64,000 nt of DNA from an uncultured Eubacteriales bacterium (GTDB lineage Bacteria > Bacillota > Clostridia > Lachnospirales > Lachnospiraceae), in the NCBI GenBank assembly GCA_900319795.1, contig ONPU01000001.1, positions 124,001-188,000 of the forward strand. Direction: 5' to 3'. Of this stretch, positions 27,984 to 36,150 are shown piece by piece (within the stretch, counting starts at the first letter, position 1; the number at the start of each line of letters is the position of its first letter). Position numbers and translations under genes: made by a program. The notes under the pieces were generated by a model. It did not search any database. It was not told where the DNA came from and saw nothing but the letters and a program-made list of their open reading frames with translations.

Positions 27984-28190
27984 ATGTGTGTCGGACTTCC
28001 CGCAAAGGTAGTAAAGATGAAAAACGGAACCGCCGTGGTAGACGCAACGGGAGCGAAGAGGGAGATTTCCACCGAACTGCTCACGGATGTGCACCCGGGT
28101 GATTATGTAATGGTTCACGCCGGCATGGCGATCGCGAAGATCACGGCGGATGACCAAAGCGAGACAGAAGAAATTCTGGCTGCTTTCTGA
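27984..28190 (+). CDS. hypC: Hydrogenase maturation chaperone HypC
   Basis: 68 aa, AGAAGGGG before ATG. It begins MCVGLPAKVV, keeping the essential Cys2, and has the family's central VDATGAKREIS and the DVHPGDYVMVHAGMAI block. With HypD it holds the Fe(CN)2CO group during assembly. It is positioned between hypF and hypD as in many hyp operons. Confidence 0.95.
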   Translation: MCVGLPAKVVKMKNGTAVVDATGAKREISTELLTDVHPGDYVMVHAGMAIAKITADDQSETEEILAAF

Positions 28191-28203
28191 AAGGATATCG
28201 TTC

Positions 28204-29247
28204 ATGATGAAAGTAAATCAGAAAGCACTTGAGATGATTCAAAACTACAGCGGCAGTCCCGTCCGGATTATGGAGGTATGCGGAACACATACCCACGCGA
28301 TCTTCGAGCATGGAATCCGGAGCGTCCTGCCGGACCGGATCAAACTGATCTCCGGGCCCGGATGTCCGGTCTGCGTGACGGAGACGGACTATATTGACGA
28401 AGCGGTCTGGCTGGCGCTTGAGAAAGGCTGCGTGATCACCACTTTCGGAGACCTCGTGCGTGTTCCGGGAACCGAGATGTCCCTTGCGGGAGCGAGAGCT
28501 CACGGAGCGGACATCCGTACGGTCTACACGCCTCTGGACGCTGTGGAGATTGCCGTCAAAGAACCTGACAAACAGGTTGTGTTCCTTTCGGTCGGCTTTG
28601 AAACGACCGTTCCGATATCCTGTCTGGCTGTTCAAAAAGCGAAGGAAAGAGGGCTGACGAATTTTTCGCTGCTTACCGCCAATAAGACCATGGATGAAGC
28701 ATACAGGGTTCTGAAGGGCTCTGCCGACGCGTTTCTCTTTCCGGGACATGTCAGCACCTATACCGGCATGCAGATCTACAGAGATCTCGCCGAAGAGGGC
28801 ATTTCCGGCGCTGTATGCGGATTTACGGCCGACGAGATCCTGACCGCGATTGCCGTCATCCTGGTAAAGCTTCAGGAGAAGAAGCCGTTTGCCGTAAACT
28901 GTTATACAAGAGTGGTGACGGAAGAAGGAATGCCGGCAGGACGTGCTTTGGTTGAAAAAATGATGCAGCCCTGCGCCGCGCGCTGGAGAGGCATCGGGGA
29001 GATTCCCGGTTCCGGTCTGATGCTGCGTCCTGAATACGAGGATTTCGACGCGCGCATCAAGTATCAGATGCCCCATATTGAGGGACATCCGAATCCCGCG
29101 TGCCGCTGCGGCGAGATCCTGATGGGCAAAGTCAAGCCGTTTGAGTGTCCGCTCTTCGGAAAAGTCTGCACTCCGGAGCACCCGGTAGGGGCCTGCATGG
29201 TCTCTTCGGAAGGAACCTGCTCGGCCTATTACAAATACAGTATTTAA
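28204..29247 (+). CDS. hypD: Hydrogenase maturation protein HypD
   Basis: 347 aa from ATG 28204 (a second ATG follows at once; AAAGG about 9 bp upstream). Signature segments are complete: IMEVCGTHTHAIFEHGI (thiol redox/iron-binding Cys), SGPGCPVCVTE, TTFGDLVRVPGT, and the Cys-rich C-terminus with ACRCGEILMG, CPLFGKVC and ACMVSSEGTCSAYY for the 4Fe-4S cluster. HypD and HypC form the scaffold on which Fe(CN)2CO is built. All motif cysteines that I can place are present. Confidence 0.96.
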   Translation: MMKVNQKALEMIQNYSGSPVRIMEVCGTHTHAIFEHGIRSVLPDRIKLISGPGCPVCVTETDYIDEAVWLALEKGCVITTFGDLVRVPGTEMSLAGARAHGADIRTVYTPLDAVEIAVKEPDKQVVFLSVGFETTVPISCLAVQKAKERGLTNFSLLTANKTMDEAYRVLKGSADAFLFPGHVSTYTGMQIYRDLAEEGISGAVCGFTADEILTAIAVILVKLQEKKPFAVNCYTRVVTEEGMPAGRALVEKMMQPCAARWRGIGEIPGSGLMLRPEYEDFDARIKYQMPHIEGHPNPACRCGEILMGKVKPFECPLFGKVCTPEHPVGACMVSSEGTCSAYYKYSI

Positions 29248-29265
29248 AATGATGGAGAACTGACA

Positions 29266-30270
29266 ATGAATGACTACATCACGCTGGCGCACGGTGCCGG
29301 CGGAAAACAGACGAATGAACTGATCGGCGGGATTTTCAGAAAATATTTTGAGAATCCGTATCTGACAGCGGATGATGCCGCGGTACTGCCCGAAATCAAA
29401 GGGCGGATCGCGATGACTACGGACGGCTTTATCGTATCCCCGCGCTTTTTCCCGGGAGGCAACGTCGGAAGACTTGCCGTATGCGGAACCGTCAATGACC
29501 TGGCCTGCATGGGCGCGAAACCTCTCTATATGACGGTCTCCTGCGTGATCGAAGAGGGATTTTCGATTGCGGAGCTGGAGGAAATCGTAAAATCGCTCGC
29601 GGAAACAGCCGAAGAAGCGGGTGTCAATGTAGTGGCCGGTGACACGAAGGTGGCCGGAAAAGGACAGGTAGACGGTATCTTTATTACGACAGCCGGTGTC
29701 GGCGAGGTTCAGGAAGGTACGGATCTTTCGGGCGCCAACGCGGCTCCCGGGGATGTGATCCTTGTAAGCGGCGATATCGGCCGTCACGGTGGAACGATTC
29801 TTCTGGCCAGAGACGACTACGGAATCGAAGCGGATCTTACGAGTGACGACGCTCCGCTGAACCATCTGATGGAAGAGATGATTGCCGTTACGAAGGACAT
29901 CCATGTCATCAGAGACGCGACACGCGGCGGAGTGGGCACGGTTCTTTACGAGATCGCCTCTGAGAGCCATGTCGGTGTAGAGATCGAACGAGACAGCATC
30001 CCCGTTGATCCGTCGCTTGCGGGCGTCTGCGGCATGCTGGGGCTCGAACCGCTGTATCTCGCATGCGAGGGACGCTTCGTTGTCATTGCTCCCGAACAGT
30101 ATAAGGATCAGCTGCTTGAAGTAATGCGCGCAGGGAAATATTCCGCGAATGCAGCCTGCATCGGAAAGATCATTCCCGAACATGAGGGACGCGTGGTCGT
30201 CACCACCTCTATAGGAGCGAGGACATTGCTTCCTCCGCCGGGCGGAGAGCTCCTTCCGAGAATCTGCTGA
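29266..30270 (+). CDS. hypE: Hydrogenase expression/formation protein HypE
   Basis: 334 aa. PurM/ThiL-like ATP-binding fold: LAHGAGGKQTNELI, TTDGFIVSPRFFPGGNVG, VVAGDTKVAGKG and DATRGGVGTVLYEIA. It ends in PRIC, the conserved C-terminal Cys that is carbamoylated by HypF and dehydrated to a thiocyanate. HypF, C, D and E are all complete here, so CN synthesis and the iron scaffold could be functional, while HypA/HypB (nickel insertion) and a hydrogenase are not in the window. The operon ends here: the next promoter starts 20 bp downstream. Confidence 0.96.
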   Translation: MNDYITLAHGAGGKQTNELIGGIFRKYFENPYLTADDAAVLPEIKGRIAMTTDGFIVSPRFFPGGNVGRLAVCGTVNDLACMGAKPLYMTVSCVIEEGFSIAELEEIVKSLAETAEEAGVNVVAGDTKVAGKGQVDGIFITTAGVGEVQEGTDLSGANAAPGDVILVSGDIGRHGGTILLARDDYGIEADLTSDDAPLNHLMEEMIAVTKDIHVIRDATRGGVGTVLYEIASESHVGVEIERDSIPVDPSLAGVCGMLGLEPLYLACEGRFVVIAPEQYKDQLLEVMRAGKYSANAACIGKIIPEHEGRVVVTTSIGARTLLPPPGGELLPRIC

Positions 30271-30289
30271 ATATTTGTTGAAAAACTGC

Positions 30290-30318
30290 TTGCACAGGCT
30301 ATTTTCCTGTGTTAAAAT
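30290..30318 (+). promoter_or_regulatory. Promoter of the rplU-prp-rpmA operon
   Basis: -35 TTGCAC (30290-30295), 17-bp spacer, -10 TAAAAT (30313-30318). Transcription would start near 30325, giving an 80-nt leader before rplU. It restarts transcription right after the hyp genes. Confidence 0.75.
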
Positions 30319-30325
30319 ACCTGAG

Positions 30326-30407
30326 TGTGCCGCACGGAGAGGCTATAAGTGCGTTCATTTTGACGCCGCCGCATCCGGCGAGTATTGTGAAGAAGGAGGA
30401 GCAAAAC
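30326..30407 (+). ncRNA. Probable ribosomal protein L21 leader
   Basis: The 80-nt leader between the rplU promoter and ATG has short pairable elements (GTG/CAC near 30327-30335, and CGCCG 30364-30368 with CGGCG 30376-30380) and ends in AAGGAGGA. In Bacillota this position carries the L21 leader, an autoregulatory RNA. Assignment is by position and structure only, since I could not score a covariance model. Confidence 0.45.
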
Positions 30408-30713
30408 ATGTATGCAGTGATTGCTACCGGCGGAAAGCAGTACAGAGTTTCTGAGGGTGATGTAATCCGTGTAGAAAAACTCGGAGTCGAGAAGGGCGAG
30501 AAGGTTACATTTGACAACGTTCTTGCTATTGGCGGAGACGCATTCAAGGCCGGCGAAGATGTGAAGGACGCGACAGTCGAAGCAGATGTCATCAGCAACG
30601 GCCGCACCAGAAAAGTGATCGTGTACAAGTATAAGGCAAAGACCGGTTATCATAAGAAAAACGGCCACAGACAGCATTATACGGCAGTAAAGATCACAAA
30701 GATCAACGCCTGA
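30408..30713 (+). CDS. rplU: 50S ribosomal protein L21
   Basis: 101 aa from ATG 30408 with AAGGAGGA 7 bp upstream. MYAVIATGGKQYRVSEGD, RVEKLG, the GRTRKVIVYKYKAKTGYHKKNGHRQ segment and the C-terminal VKITKI are the L21 signature. The frame is open upstream, but only this start has the ribosome-binding site and family N-terminus. Confidence 0.98.
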   Translation: MYAVIATGGKQYRVSEGDVIRVEKLGVEKGEKVTFDNVLAIGGDAFKAGEDVKDATVEADVISNGRTRKVIVYKYKAKTGYHKKNGHRQHYTAVKITKINA

Positions 30714-30715
30714 AT

Positions 30716-31036
30716 ATGATTCGGGCATTCATTTACCGAAAAGGCAGTTCCTATACGGGATATCATGTCGAAGGACATGCCGAATATGCCGAAGACGGGA
30801 AGGACATCTATTGCGCAGCTGTTTCCATGCTGGTGATCAACACGGCGAACTGCATTGAAAAATTCTGCGGTGACAGCGTGGACGGAACAGAGGAGACAGG
30901 ATTGCTGGATATCCGCTTTCCGGACGGACTTTCCGATAAAGGGACACTACTTGTCGAAACAATGATCAAAGGCTTGAAGGATCTCGAAAAGGGAGACGGC
31001 AAACCTTATCTGGAAGTTATTATTGAGGAGGAATAA
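30716..31036 (+). CDS. prp: Ribosomal-processing cysteine protease Prp
   Basis: 106 aa, between rplU and rpmA as in all Bacillota that use it. The catalytic His is in YHVEGHAEYAE and the Cys in GKDIYCAAVSMLV. Prp removes the N-terminal extension of ribosomal protein L27; the extension is present in the next gene, so the pair is consistent. Confidence 0.93.
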   Translation: MIRAFIYRKGSSYTGYHVEGHAEYAEDGKDIYCAAVSMLVINTANCIEKFCGDSVDGTEETGLLDIRFPDGLSDKGTLLVETMIKGLKDLEKGDGKPYLEVIIEEE

Positions 31037-31039
31037 GTC

Positions 31040-31330
31040 ATGCTGAATCTGAATATTCAGCTCTTCGCTCATAAAAAAGGTGTCGGTTCCACAAAGAACG
31101 GCCGTGATTCGAAGGCGAAGAGACTCGGCGCGAAGAGAGCTGACGGCCAGTTTGTAAAAGCGGGCAACATTCTTTACAGACAGCGCGGCACTCATATTCA
31201 TCCGGGCGAAAACGTCGGCCGCGGCGGCGATGATACGCTTTACGCGAAGGCAGACGGGATCGTTCGTTACACAAGACTCGGAAGAGACCGCAAGCAGTGC
31301 TCGATCGAGCTTGTAGACGCAGCCGAATAA
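31040..31330 (+). CDS. rpmA: 50S ribosomal protein L27 with Prp-cleaved N-terminal extension
   Basis: 96 aa. It begins [14 protein letters not shown]: the residues up to F9 form the extension removed by Prp, leaving a mature N-terminus AHKKG that reaches the peptidyl-transferase centre. [21 protein letters not shown] and the [10 protein letters not shown] block are classical L27. A terminator follows. Confidence 0.97.
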   Translation: MLNLNIQLFAHKKGVGSTKNGRDSKAKRLGAKRADGQFVKAGNILYRQRGTHIHPGENVGRGGDDTLYAKADGIVRYTRLGRDRKQCSIELVDAAE

Positions 31331-31351
31331 TCTGCAGGTAATTAAGATGTA

Positions 31352-31385
31352 GGGCTTCGAATCTCAAAGGATTTGAAGCCCTTAT
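31352..31385 (+). terminator. Terminator-like hairpin after rpmA
   Basis: GGGCTTCGAATC (31352-31363) pairs with GATTTGAAGCCC (31370-31381) with one mismatch-like wobble and a 6-nt loop, then TTATT. The T run is short, so readthrough into obgE is possible. Confidence 0.6.
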
Positions 31386-31430
31386 TGCATTATAAACAGT
31401 TCTTTTGCCAAATCGCGAGGTATTGAAATT

Positions 31431-32777
31431 ATGGCTTTTCTGGACTATGCGAGAATTCACATCCGCTCAGGAAAGGGTGGCGACGGACACGTCAGCTTCC
31501 GCAGAGAAAAATATGTCCCGGCCGGAGGACCTGACGGGGGAGACGGCGGAAAAGGCGGAGACGTCATTTTCGAGACGGATCCTTCCATGAACACCCTGTT
31601 CGTCTACAAACACCGCTATCAGTTCAAAGCGGAAGACGGAGGTCCCGGCGAAAAGCGGAGACGTCACGGAAAAAACGGAAATGATATCATCTTAAAAGTC
31701 CCTGAAGGGACCATTCTGAAAGAAGAACACAGCGGCCGGATCGTGGCGGACCTGTCCGGAGAGAATACCCGTCAGGTCATTTTGAGAGGCGGAAAGGGCG
31801 GAAGAGGAAACATGAATTTCGCCACCCCCACCAATCAGGCGCCTCAGTATGCGGAGCCGGGAAAGTCCGCGATGGAACTGGACCTGATTCTCGAGCTGAA
31901 GCTGGTTGCCGACGTCGGCCTCATCGGATTCCCGAATGCCGGCAAATCGACGTTCCTTTCGAGAGTGACAAACGCGGATCCGAAGATCGCGCCTTATCCC
32001 TTCACGACGATTGACCCGAATCTGGGCGTAGTGGACCTTGGCGATGGACGCGGATTTGTGATCGCGGATATGCCGGGCCTTATTGAAGGCGCGTCCGAAG
32101 GTGTCGGCCTCGGACATCGTTTCCTGAAGCATATCGAAAGGACCAGAGTCCTTATCCACCTTGTGGACATGGCTTCCTTTGACGGAAGGGATCCGGTGGA
32201 AGATGTCTTCGCAATTCACGCGGAGCTGGAAAAATACAATCCGGATATCATGAAAAAGCCGATTCTGATCGCGGCCAACAAGATGGATGTGGCAGCGTAC
32301 GCGGAAGACAACCCGCTTCAAAGACTGAAAGAGACATTCGAGCCCATGGGCTATGAGATTTATCCTGTCTCCGCCGTAAGCGGGGAAGGTGTTCAGGAGC
32401 TTTTGGAAGCGGTCAGGAATCTTCTTGATACAACCGCACCTGAGAAGGTATACTATGAACAGGAGTTCTTCCCGGAAGAGATGACCATTCCTTCGGATCT
32501 TCCCTATACGATTACGGTCGGCACCGACTACCGCGGAGATACGGAATATGTGGTGGAAGGACCGAAGATCGAGCGTATGCTGAGCTATACCAACCTGGAT
32601 TCGGAAAAGGGATATCTGTATTTCGCTCGTTTTATGAAGGAATCGGGCATCAATGACGAACTGAAGAAAATGGGAATCGCCGATGGCGGAACGGTAAGAA
32701 TGTACGGTCATTCTTTTGAGTTCTGGTATGACGAACCCGTAGGAGAGGATGTGGAAGAAAATGAAACTGAGCAGTAA
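31431..32777 (+). CDS. obgE: GTPase Obg/CgtA
   Basis: 448 aa. Glycine-rich Obg domain (KGGDGHVSFRREKYVP, GGKGGRGN, about 1-158), G domain with GFPNAGKST (G1, about residue 165), DMPGLIEGASEG (G3) and NKMD (G4), then a C-terminal OCT domain (about 350-430) typical of Gram-positive Obg. It is a ribosome-assembly and stress GTPase. It leads the obgE-yhbY-nadD-yqeK-rsfS block; its stop overlaps yhbY. Confidence 0.97.
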   Translation: MAFLDYARIHIRSGKGGDGHVSFRREKYVPAGGPDGGDGGKGGDVIFETDPSMNTLFVYKHRYQFKAEDGGPGEKRRRHGKNGNDIILKVPEGTILKEEHSGRIVADLSGENTRQVILRGGKGGRGNMNFATPTNQAPQYAEPGKSAMELDLILELKLVADVGLIGFPNAGKSTFLSRVTNADPKIAPYPFTTIDPNLGVVDLGDGRGFVIADMPGLIEGASEGVGLGHRFLKHIERTRVLIHLVDMASFDGRDPVEDVFAIHAELEKYNPDIMKKPILIAANKMDVAAYAEDNPLQRLKETFEPMGYEIYPVSAVSGEGVQELLEAVRNLLDTTAPEKVYYEQEFFPEEMTIPSDLPYTITVGTDYRGDTEYVVEGPKIERMLSYTNLDSEKGYLYFARFMKESGINDELKKMGIADGGTVRMYGHSFEFWYDEPVGEDVEENETEQ

Positions 32778-33057
32778 ACAGCGGGCGTATCTGAGAAGCC
32801 TCGCCGTATCCATAAGCCCCGTTCTCTATATCGGAAAAGCGTCTTTAACGGAAGAAATCATTCAGAACGCGGATGATGCTTTGCGCACACACGAACTGAT
32901 CAAACTGGGCGTACAGAAAAACTGCGAGGATGACGCGCGGATCATCGCGGAAGCAATCGCGGAACATACAAACGCCGAGGTTGTGACCGTGATCGGGAAA
33001 AAGATTCTGCTTTACCGTGAAGGAAAAGACGATCAGAAACGGATCATCCTTCCTTAA
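32761..33057 (+). CDS. yhbY: YhbY-type ribosome-associated RNA-binding protein
   Basis: 98 aa from ATG 32761; GTG 32749 is an alternative giving four more residues. A single CRM (YhbY) domain: SKQRAYLRSLAVSISPVLYIGK (with the GK...G-like loop), then ALRTHELIKLGVQKNC and IGKKILLYRE. It binds pre-50S particles. It overlaps obgE by 17 bp. Confidence 0.93.
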   Translation: MKLSSKQRAYLRSLAVSISPVLYIGKASLTEEIIQNADDALRTHELIKLGVQKNCEDDARIIAEAIAEHTNAEVVTVIGKKILLYREGKDDQKRIILP

Positions 33058-33075
33058 GGCGCGAGGATACATACA

Positions 33076-33693
33076 TTGAAGACCGGAATTATGGGCGGAA
33101 CGTTCGATCCGCCCCATTACGCACATCTGATTCTGGCTGAACAGGCAAAGGAACAGTTTCATCTGGACCGCGTCCTTTTCATGCCGAACGGTTCTCCGCC
33201 GCACAAGCCCGTCCGAACGGGCAGGGCAGACAATGAGCAGCGGCTTCAAATGTGCGCCCTGGCTGTTGCCGGGAATCCGGGCCTTGAGCTCTGCGACCTC
33301 GAAATGAAGAGCGAAGGGCCGAGCTATTCTTACCTCACACTGGAAAAGCTGCATCAGATCTATCCGGAAGATGAGTTCTATTTCATTATCGGCGCGGATT
33401 CGCTGTTCGACTTTCCCGGATGGAGGCAGCCGCAGAAGATCTGCGATCAGTGTATTCTGCTGTGCGCTGTACGCAATAATTGCAGCGAAGAAGAAATCCG
33501 AAAGGGAATGGAGACTCTTAAAACCGCTTTCGGAGCGAGAATCGAACTGATCCGGACTCCGAACATGGACATTTCCTCCAAGATGCTTCGTCAAATGATC
33601 CATGAAGGCCGTTCCGTAAGATACTACATGCCGGATGATGTGATCCGTTACATTGCGGAACAGCGAATTTACAGCAATTTACAAATCCAGTAA
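33076..33693 (+). CDS. nadD: Nicotinate-nucleotide adenylyltransferase
   Basis: 205 aa from TTG 33076 (GAGG about 9 bp upstream); the next in-frame ATG would cut into the conserved core. GIMGGTFDPPHYAHLILAEQ is the nucleotidyl-transferase motif with the TxxH variant, FMPNGSPPHKP follows, and MDISSKMLRQMIHEGRSVRYYMPDDV is the ISSTxIR-like C-terminal block. It makes nicotinic acid adenine dinucleotide in NAD synthesis. Confidence 0.95.
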   Translation: MKTGIMGGTFDPPHYAHLILAEQAKEQFHLDRVLFMPNGSPPHKPVRTGRADNEQRLQMCALAVAGNPGLELCDLEMKSEGPSYSYLTLEKLHQIYPEDEFYFIIGADSLFDFPGWRQPQKICDQCILLCAVRNNCSEEEIRKGMETLKTAFGARIELIRTPNMDISSKMLRQMIHEGRSVRYYMPDDVIRYIAEQRIYSNLQIQ

Positions 33694-33722
33694 ACAGACT
33701 GAATCCACAGAGGACGACTTTT

Positions 33723-34319
33723 ATGGCAGAAGAAAAATATGACATCCAGGCAATGAACAAAACTCTTCGGAAATATATGGACAAGGGCAGGTTTATTCAC
33801 ACACAGGGAGTGCGTTATACAAGCACGGCTCTGGCGATGGCTCATGGAATCGACCTTGAAAAAGCCGAAGTGGCCGGTCTTCTTCATGACTGCGCGAAAT
33901 GCATTTCGGATTCCAAAAAAATAAAGATCTGCGAGAAAAACGATATTCCCGTTTCCCCGGCCGAAAGAGAGAATCCGTTCCTGCTTCATGCCAAGGTGGG
34001 TGCCTATATCGCTGCCGAAAAGTACCATGTGAACGATCCGGAGATCCTTGCCGCGATCCGTTCCCATACGACCGGAAGACCCGGAATGTCTGTCCTCGAA
34101 CAGATTGTGTTCATAGCGGATTATATCGAGCCGCTGCGCAACAAATCCAAACATCTTCCGGAAATCCGAAGAACCGCTTTTCGGGATCTGGACGAATGCT
34201 GCTATATGATTTTAAAAGATATGCTTTTGTACCTCAATTCACGGAGCGCTCAGATTGATCCGACTTCTTCGGAAGCATTTCATTTTTATGAAGAAGTGCA
34301 TGAAGAGCGCAGAGACTAA
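33723..34319 (+). CDS. yqeK: YqeK-type HD-domain hydrolase (symmetrical Ap4A hydrolase)
   Basis: 198 aa. HD-domain metal ligands: RFIHTQGVRYTSTALAMAH (His), AGLLHDCAKCIS (the HD pair) and IRSHTTGRPGMSVLEQIVFIADYIEP (His and Asp). Relatives hydrolyse diadenosine tetraphosphate to ADP. It sits between nadD and rsfS as in many Bacillota. Confidence 0.93.
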   Translation: MAEEKYDIQAMNKTLRKYMDKGRFIHTQGVRYTSTALAMAHGIDLEKAEVAGLLHDCAKCISDSKKIKICEKNDIPVSPAERENPFLLHAKVGAYIAAEKYHVNDPEILAAIRSHTTGRPGMSVLEQIVFIADYIEPLRNKSKHLPEIRRTAFRDLDECCYMILKDMLLYLNSRSAQIDPTSSEAFHFYEEVHEERRD

Positions 34320-34341
34320 CACTTTTGATCGGGAGAATCAG

Positions 34342-34716
34342 ATGGAAAAACTTGAAAGCAAAGAGCTGGTAGGGATCATTGTCAGAGCGCTTGAAGAAAA
34401 AAAGGCCGAGAACATTGAGGTGATTGAGATCGATCAGATCTCTCCTCTGGCGGATTTTTTCGTCATCGCGAACGGCAGTAACGCGAACCAGACGGAAGCC
34501 ATGGTAGATGAAGTACAGGAAAAGGCCGCGATGGCGGGATTCCAGGCGGATCATGTGGAAGGGCATAAAAACGCGAACTGGACTCTGATTGATTTCAAGG
34601 GCGTTGTGGTCCATATCTTTGATCAGGAAGGACGCGAGTTCTATGACCTTACCAGAATCTGGCAGGACGGCACAAAGCTGGATCCGAAATCTTTAGCAGA
34701 ACTCAAGGCGGAATAA
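34342..34716 (+). CDS. rsfS: Ribosomal silencing factor RsfS
   Basis: 124 aa from ATG 34342 (GGGAG about 7 bp upstream); the frame opens further upstream but overlaps yqeK heavily. LADFFVIANGSNANQTEAMVDEV, HVEGHKNANWTLIDFKGVVVHIF and REFYDLTRIW are the family signature. It binds L14 and blocks subunit joining in starvation. Last gene of the obgE block. Confidence 0.95.
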   Translation: MEKLESKELVGIIVRALEEKKAENIEVIEIDQISPLADFFVIANGSNANQTEAMVDEVQEKAAMAGFQADHVEGHKNANWTLIDFKGVVVHIFDQEGREFYDLTRIWQDGTKLDPKSLAELKAE

Positions 34717-34717
34717 C

Positions 34718-36040
34718 TTGAACAAATCCTCCGTTAGAAGCATTATCGGCTGCTTTGGGGCGGCTGTTCTTCTGACCGGCACACTGACAGGCTGTGCCGG
34801 TGTTTCTGATGTCTTTTATACGCTTCTTACGGATCAGTCGGAAACATATTCCTACGAAGAACAGCAGTTTGAGGAGCATGAAGAAGTCACTGCTCCGGAT
34901 GAACTGAGCGCGTCTTCCGGGGACGGAAAAAGCGAAGTCGGAGAAGGTTCCGTCCCGGCCCATGAACAGGAAGCCGTTGACCGTTTCGGTTTTCCCGTGA
35001 CACCAGCGGAAGATCTGAGCGGTTTCGCGTATGACCAGCTGGATGAGGATACGAAAAGCGCGTATTCCTATCTGTGTGCCGGAATCAAGGAAAAGAAGTC
35101 TTCATTTCCCATAAGGGCCAAAAATACCGAAGCCATCAAAAAAGCGATTTCGGCGATTCTTATTGACCATCCCGAATATTTCTGGCTTGACGGCAGCGCT
35201 GAAATGAGCGGTTTCGAAACAGTGGGAATCTGGAAAGTCACGCTGGGATTCAACGTCGGGGAAGAGGAAATTGACGGCATCAGCGGGACGATCGAAGAGA
35301 AAGCGGAAGAGTACCTTGCCACTTTGTCCGAAGAGGACGGAGAGTATGAAAAAGTACGGAAGGCCTACGAGTATATCATTCTCAATACCGATTATCTGAG
35401 AGAGAGCCCGCAGAATCAGAATATCCAAAGTGTATTCGTCAACGGCTACTCCGTCTGTGCCGGGTATGCCAGGGCCATGAAATATCTTCTGGACCGGGCC
35501 GGTGTATGGTGTGCCTATGTCGAGGGCACCATTGCCGATACCAGAGAAGGCCATGCCTGGAATCTGGTCCGAATCGACGGCATTTACACATATGTCGATC
35601 CCTCCTGGGGAGATCCGACATACGGCGAGGATGATACGGACTCCGGCCGTCTCAATATTATCTATGATTATCTCTGTCTCACGACACATGAGATGGACCG
35701 TGCCCGTCATATCCCGGAAAGCACGTATACTTTACCTGAGTGTACAGACCGCTCTTATGACTGGTATGCGTTAAACGGCTTCTATTATGACAGTTATGAT
35801 CCGGATGCTCTGTCATCCGCGCTTTGGCATGCTGTAGATGAGAACGAATCGCTGGTCTATTTCAAGTTCGCCGACTTTGAGACTTATGCCCAGGCTATGG
35901 CGGCTTTATTTCCCGAAAGCGGAGAAGGAAGCCTTCTGGAAGCTCCGCTTCAGCAGCGCATGGAGTGGGACGGAACCGGTTCCATGCAGTATTTCTACAG
36001 CTATTCGGATGAACTGATGATTATCAAGCTTTATTGGTAA
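34718..36040 (+). CDS. Transglutaminase-like lipoprotein
   Basis: 440 aa from TTG 34718 with AAGGCGG 7 bp upstream, one base after rsfS ends. The N-terminus is a lipoprotein signal with lipobox LTGC near residue 26 (VLLTGTLTGCAG). A Glu/Ser-rich linker (about 40-100) leads to a papain-like transglutaminase core with Cys247 (VCAGYA), His279 (GHAWNLV) and Asp294 (YVDPSWGDP) as triad. A roughly 110-residue C-terminal part has no recognised domain. It should be anchored outside the membrane and act on cell-wall or surface proteins; the substrate is unknown. It is the first gene of the secreted-protein region. Confidence 0.88.
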   Translation: MNKSSVRSIIGCFGAAVLLTGTLTGCAGVSDVFYTLLTDQSETYSYEEQQFEEHEEVTAPDELSASSGDGKSEVGEGSVPAHEQEAVDRFGFPVTPAEDLSGFAYDQLDEDTKSAYSYLCAGIKEKKSSFPIRAKNTEAIKKAISAILIDHPEYFWLDGSAEMSGFETVGIWKVTLGFNVGEEEIDGISGTIEEKAEEYLATLSEEDGEYEKVRKAYEYIILNTDYLRESPQNQNIQSVFVNGYSVCAGYARAMKYLLDRAGVWCAYVEGTIADTREGHAWNLVRIDGIYTYVDPSWGDPTYGEDDTDSGRLNIIYDYLCLTTHEMDRARHIPESTYTLPECTDRSYDWYALNGFYYDSYDPDALSSALWHAVDENESLVYFKFADFETYAQAMAALFPESGEGSLLEAPLQQRMEWDGTGSMQYFYSYSDELMIIKLYW

Positions 36041-36070
36041 TTTTCCCTGTTCTCATTCCATTTAAAAATG

Positions 36071-36110
36071 TATAATAGATATATTAGAGTGACTGTTTTG
36101 TCAGGCACTC
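36071..36110 (+). promoter_or_regulatory. -10 element and leader hairpin before the tandem secreted genes
   Basis: A perfect TATAAT (36071-36076) has no good -35 at 17 bp. Just downstream, GAGTGACTG (36087-36095) pairs with CAGGCACTC (36102-36110) with one mismatch, giving a hairpin at the predicted 5' end of the transcript of the two secreted paralogs. Confidence 0.4.
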
Positions 36111-36150
36111 CATCATCAATACAAAATTGTTTTCAGTAAAGGAGAAGGAT

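Noticed and set aside
28141-30183. 680-codon open frame on the - strand
   Set aside because: It is exactly antisense to hypD and hypE, whose family motifs are complete; the product has no recognisable motif, so it is a codon-bias shadow.
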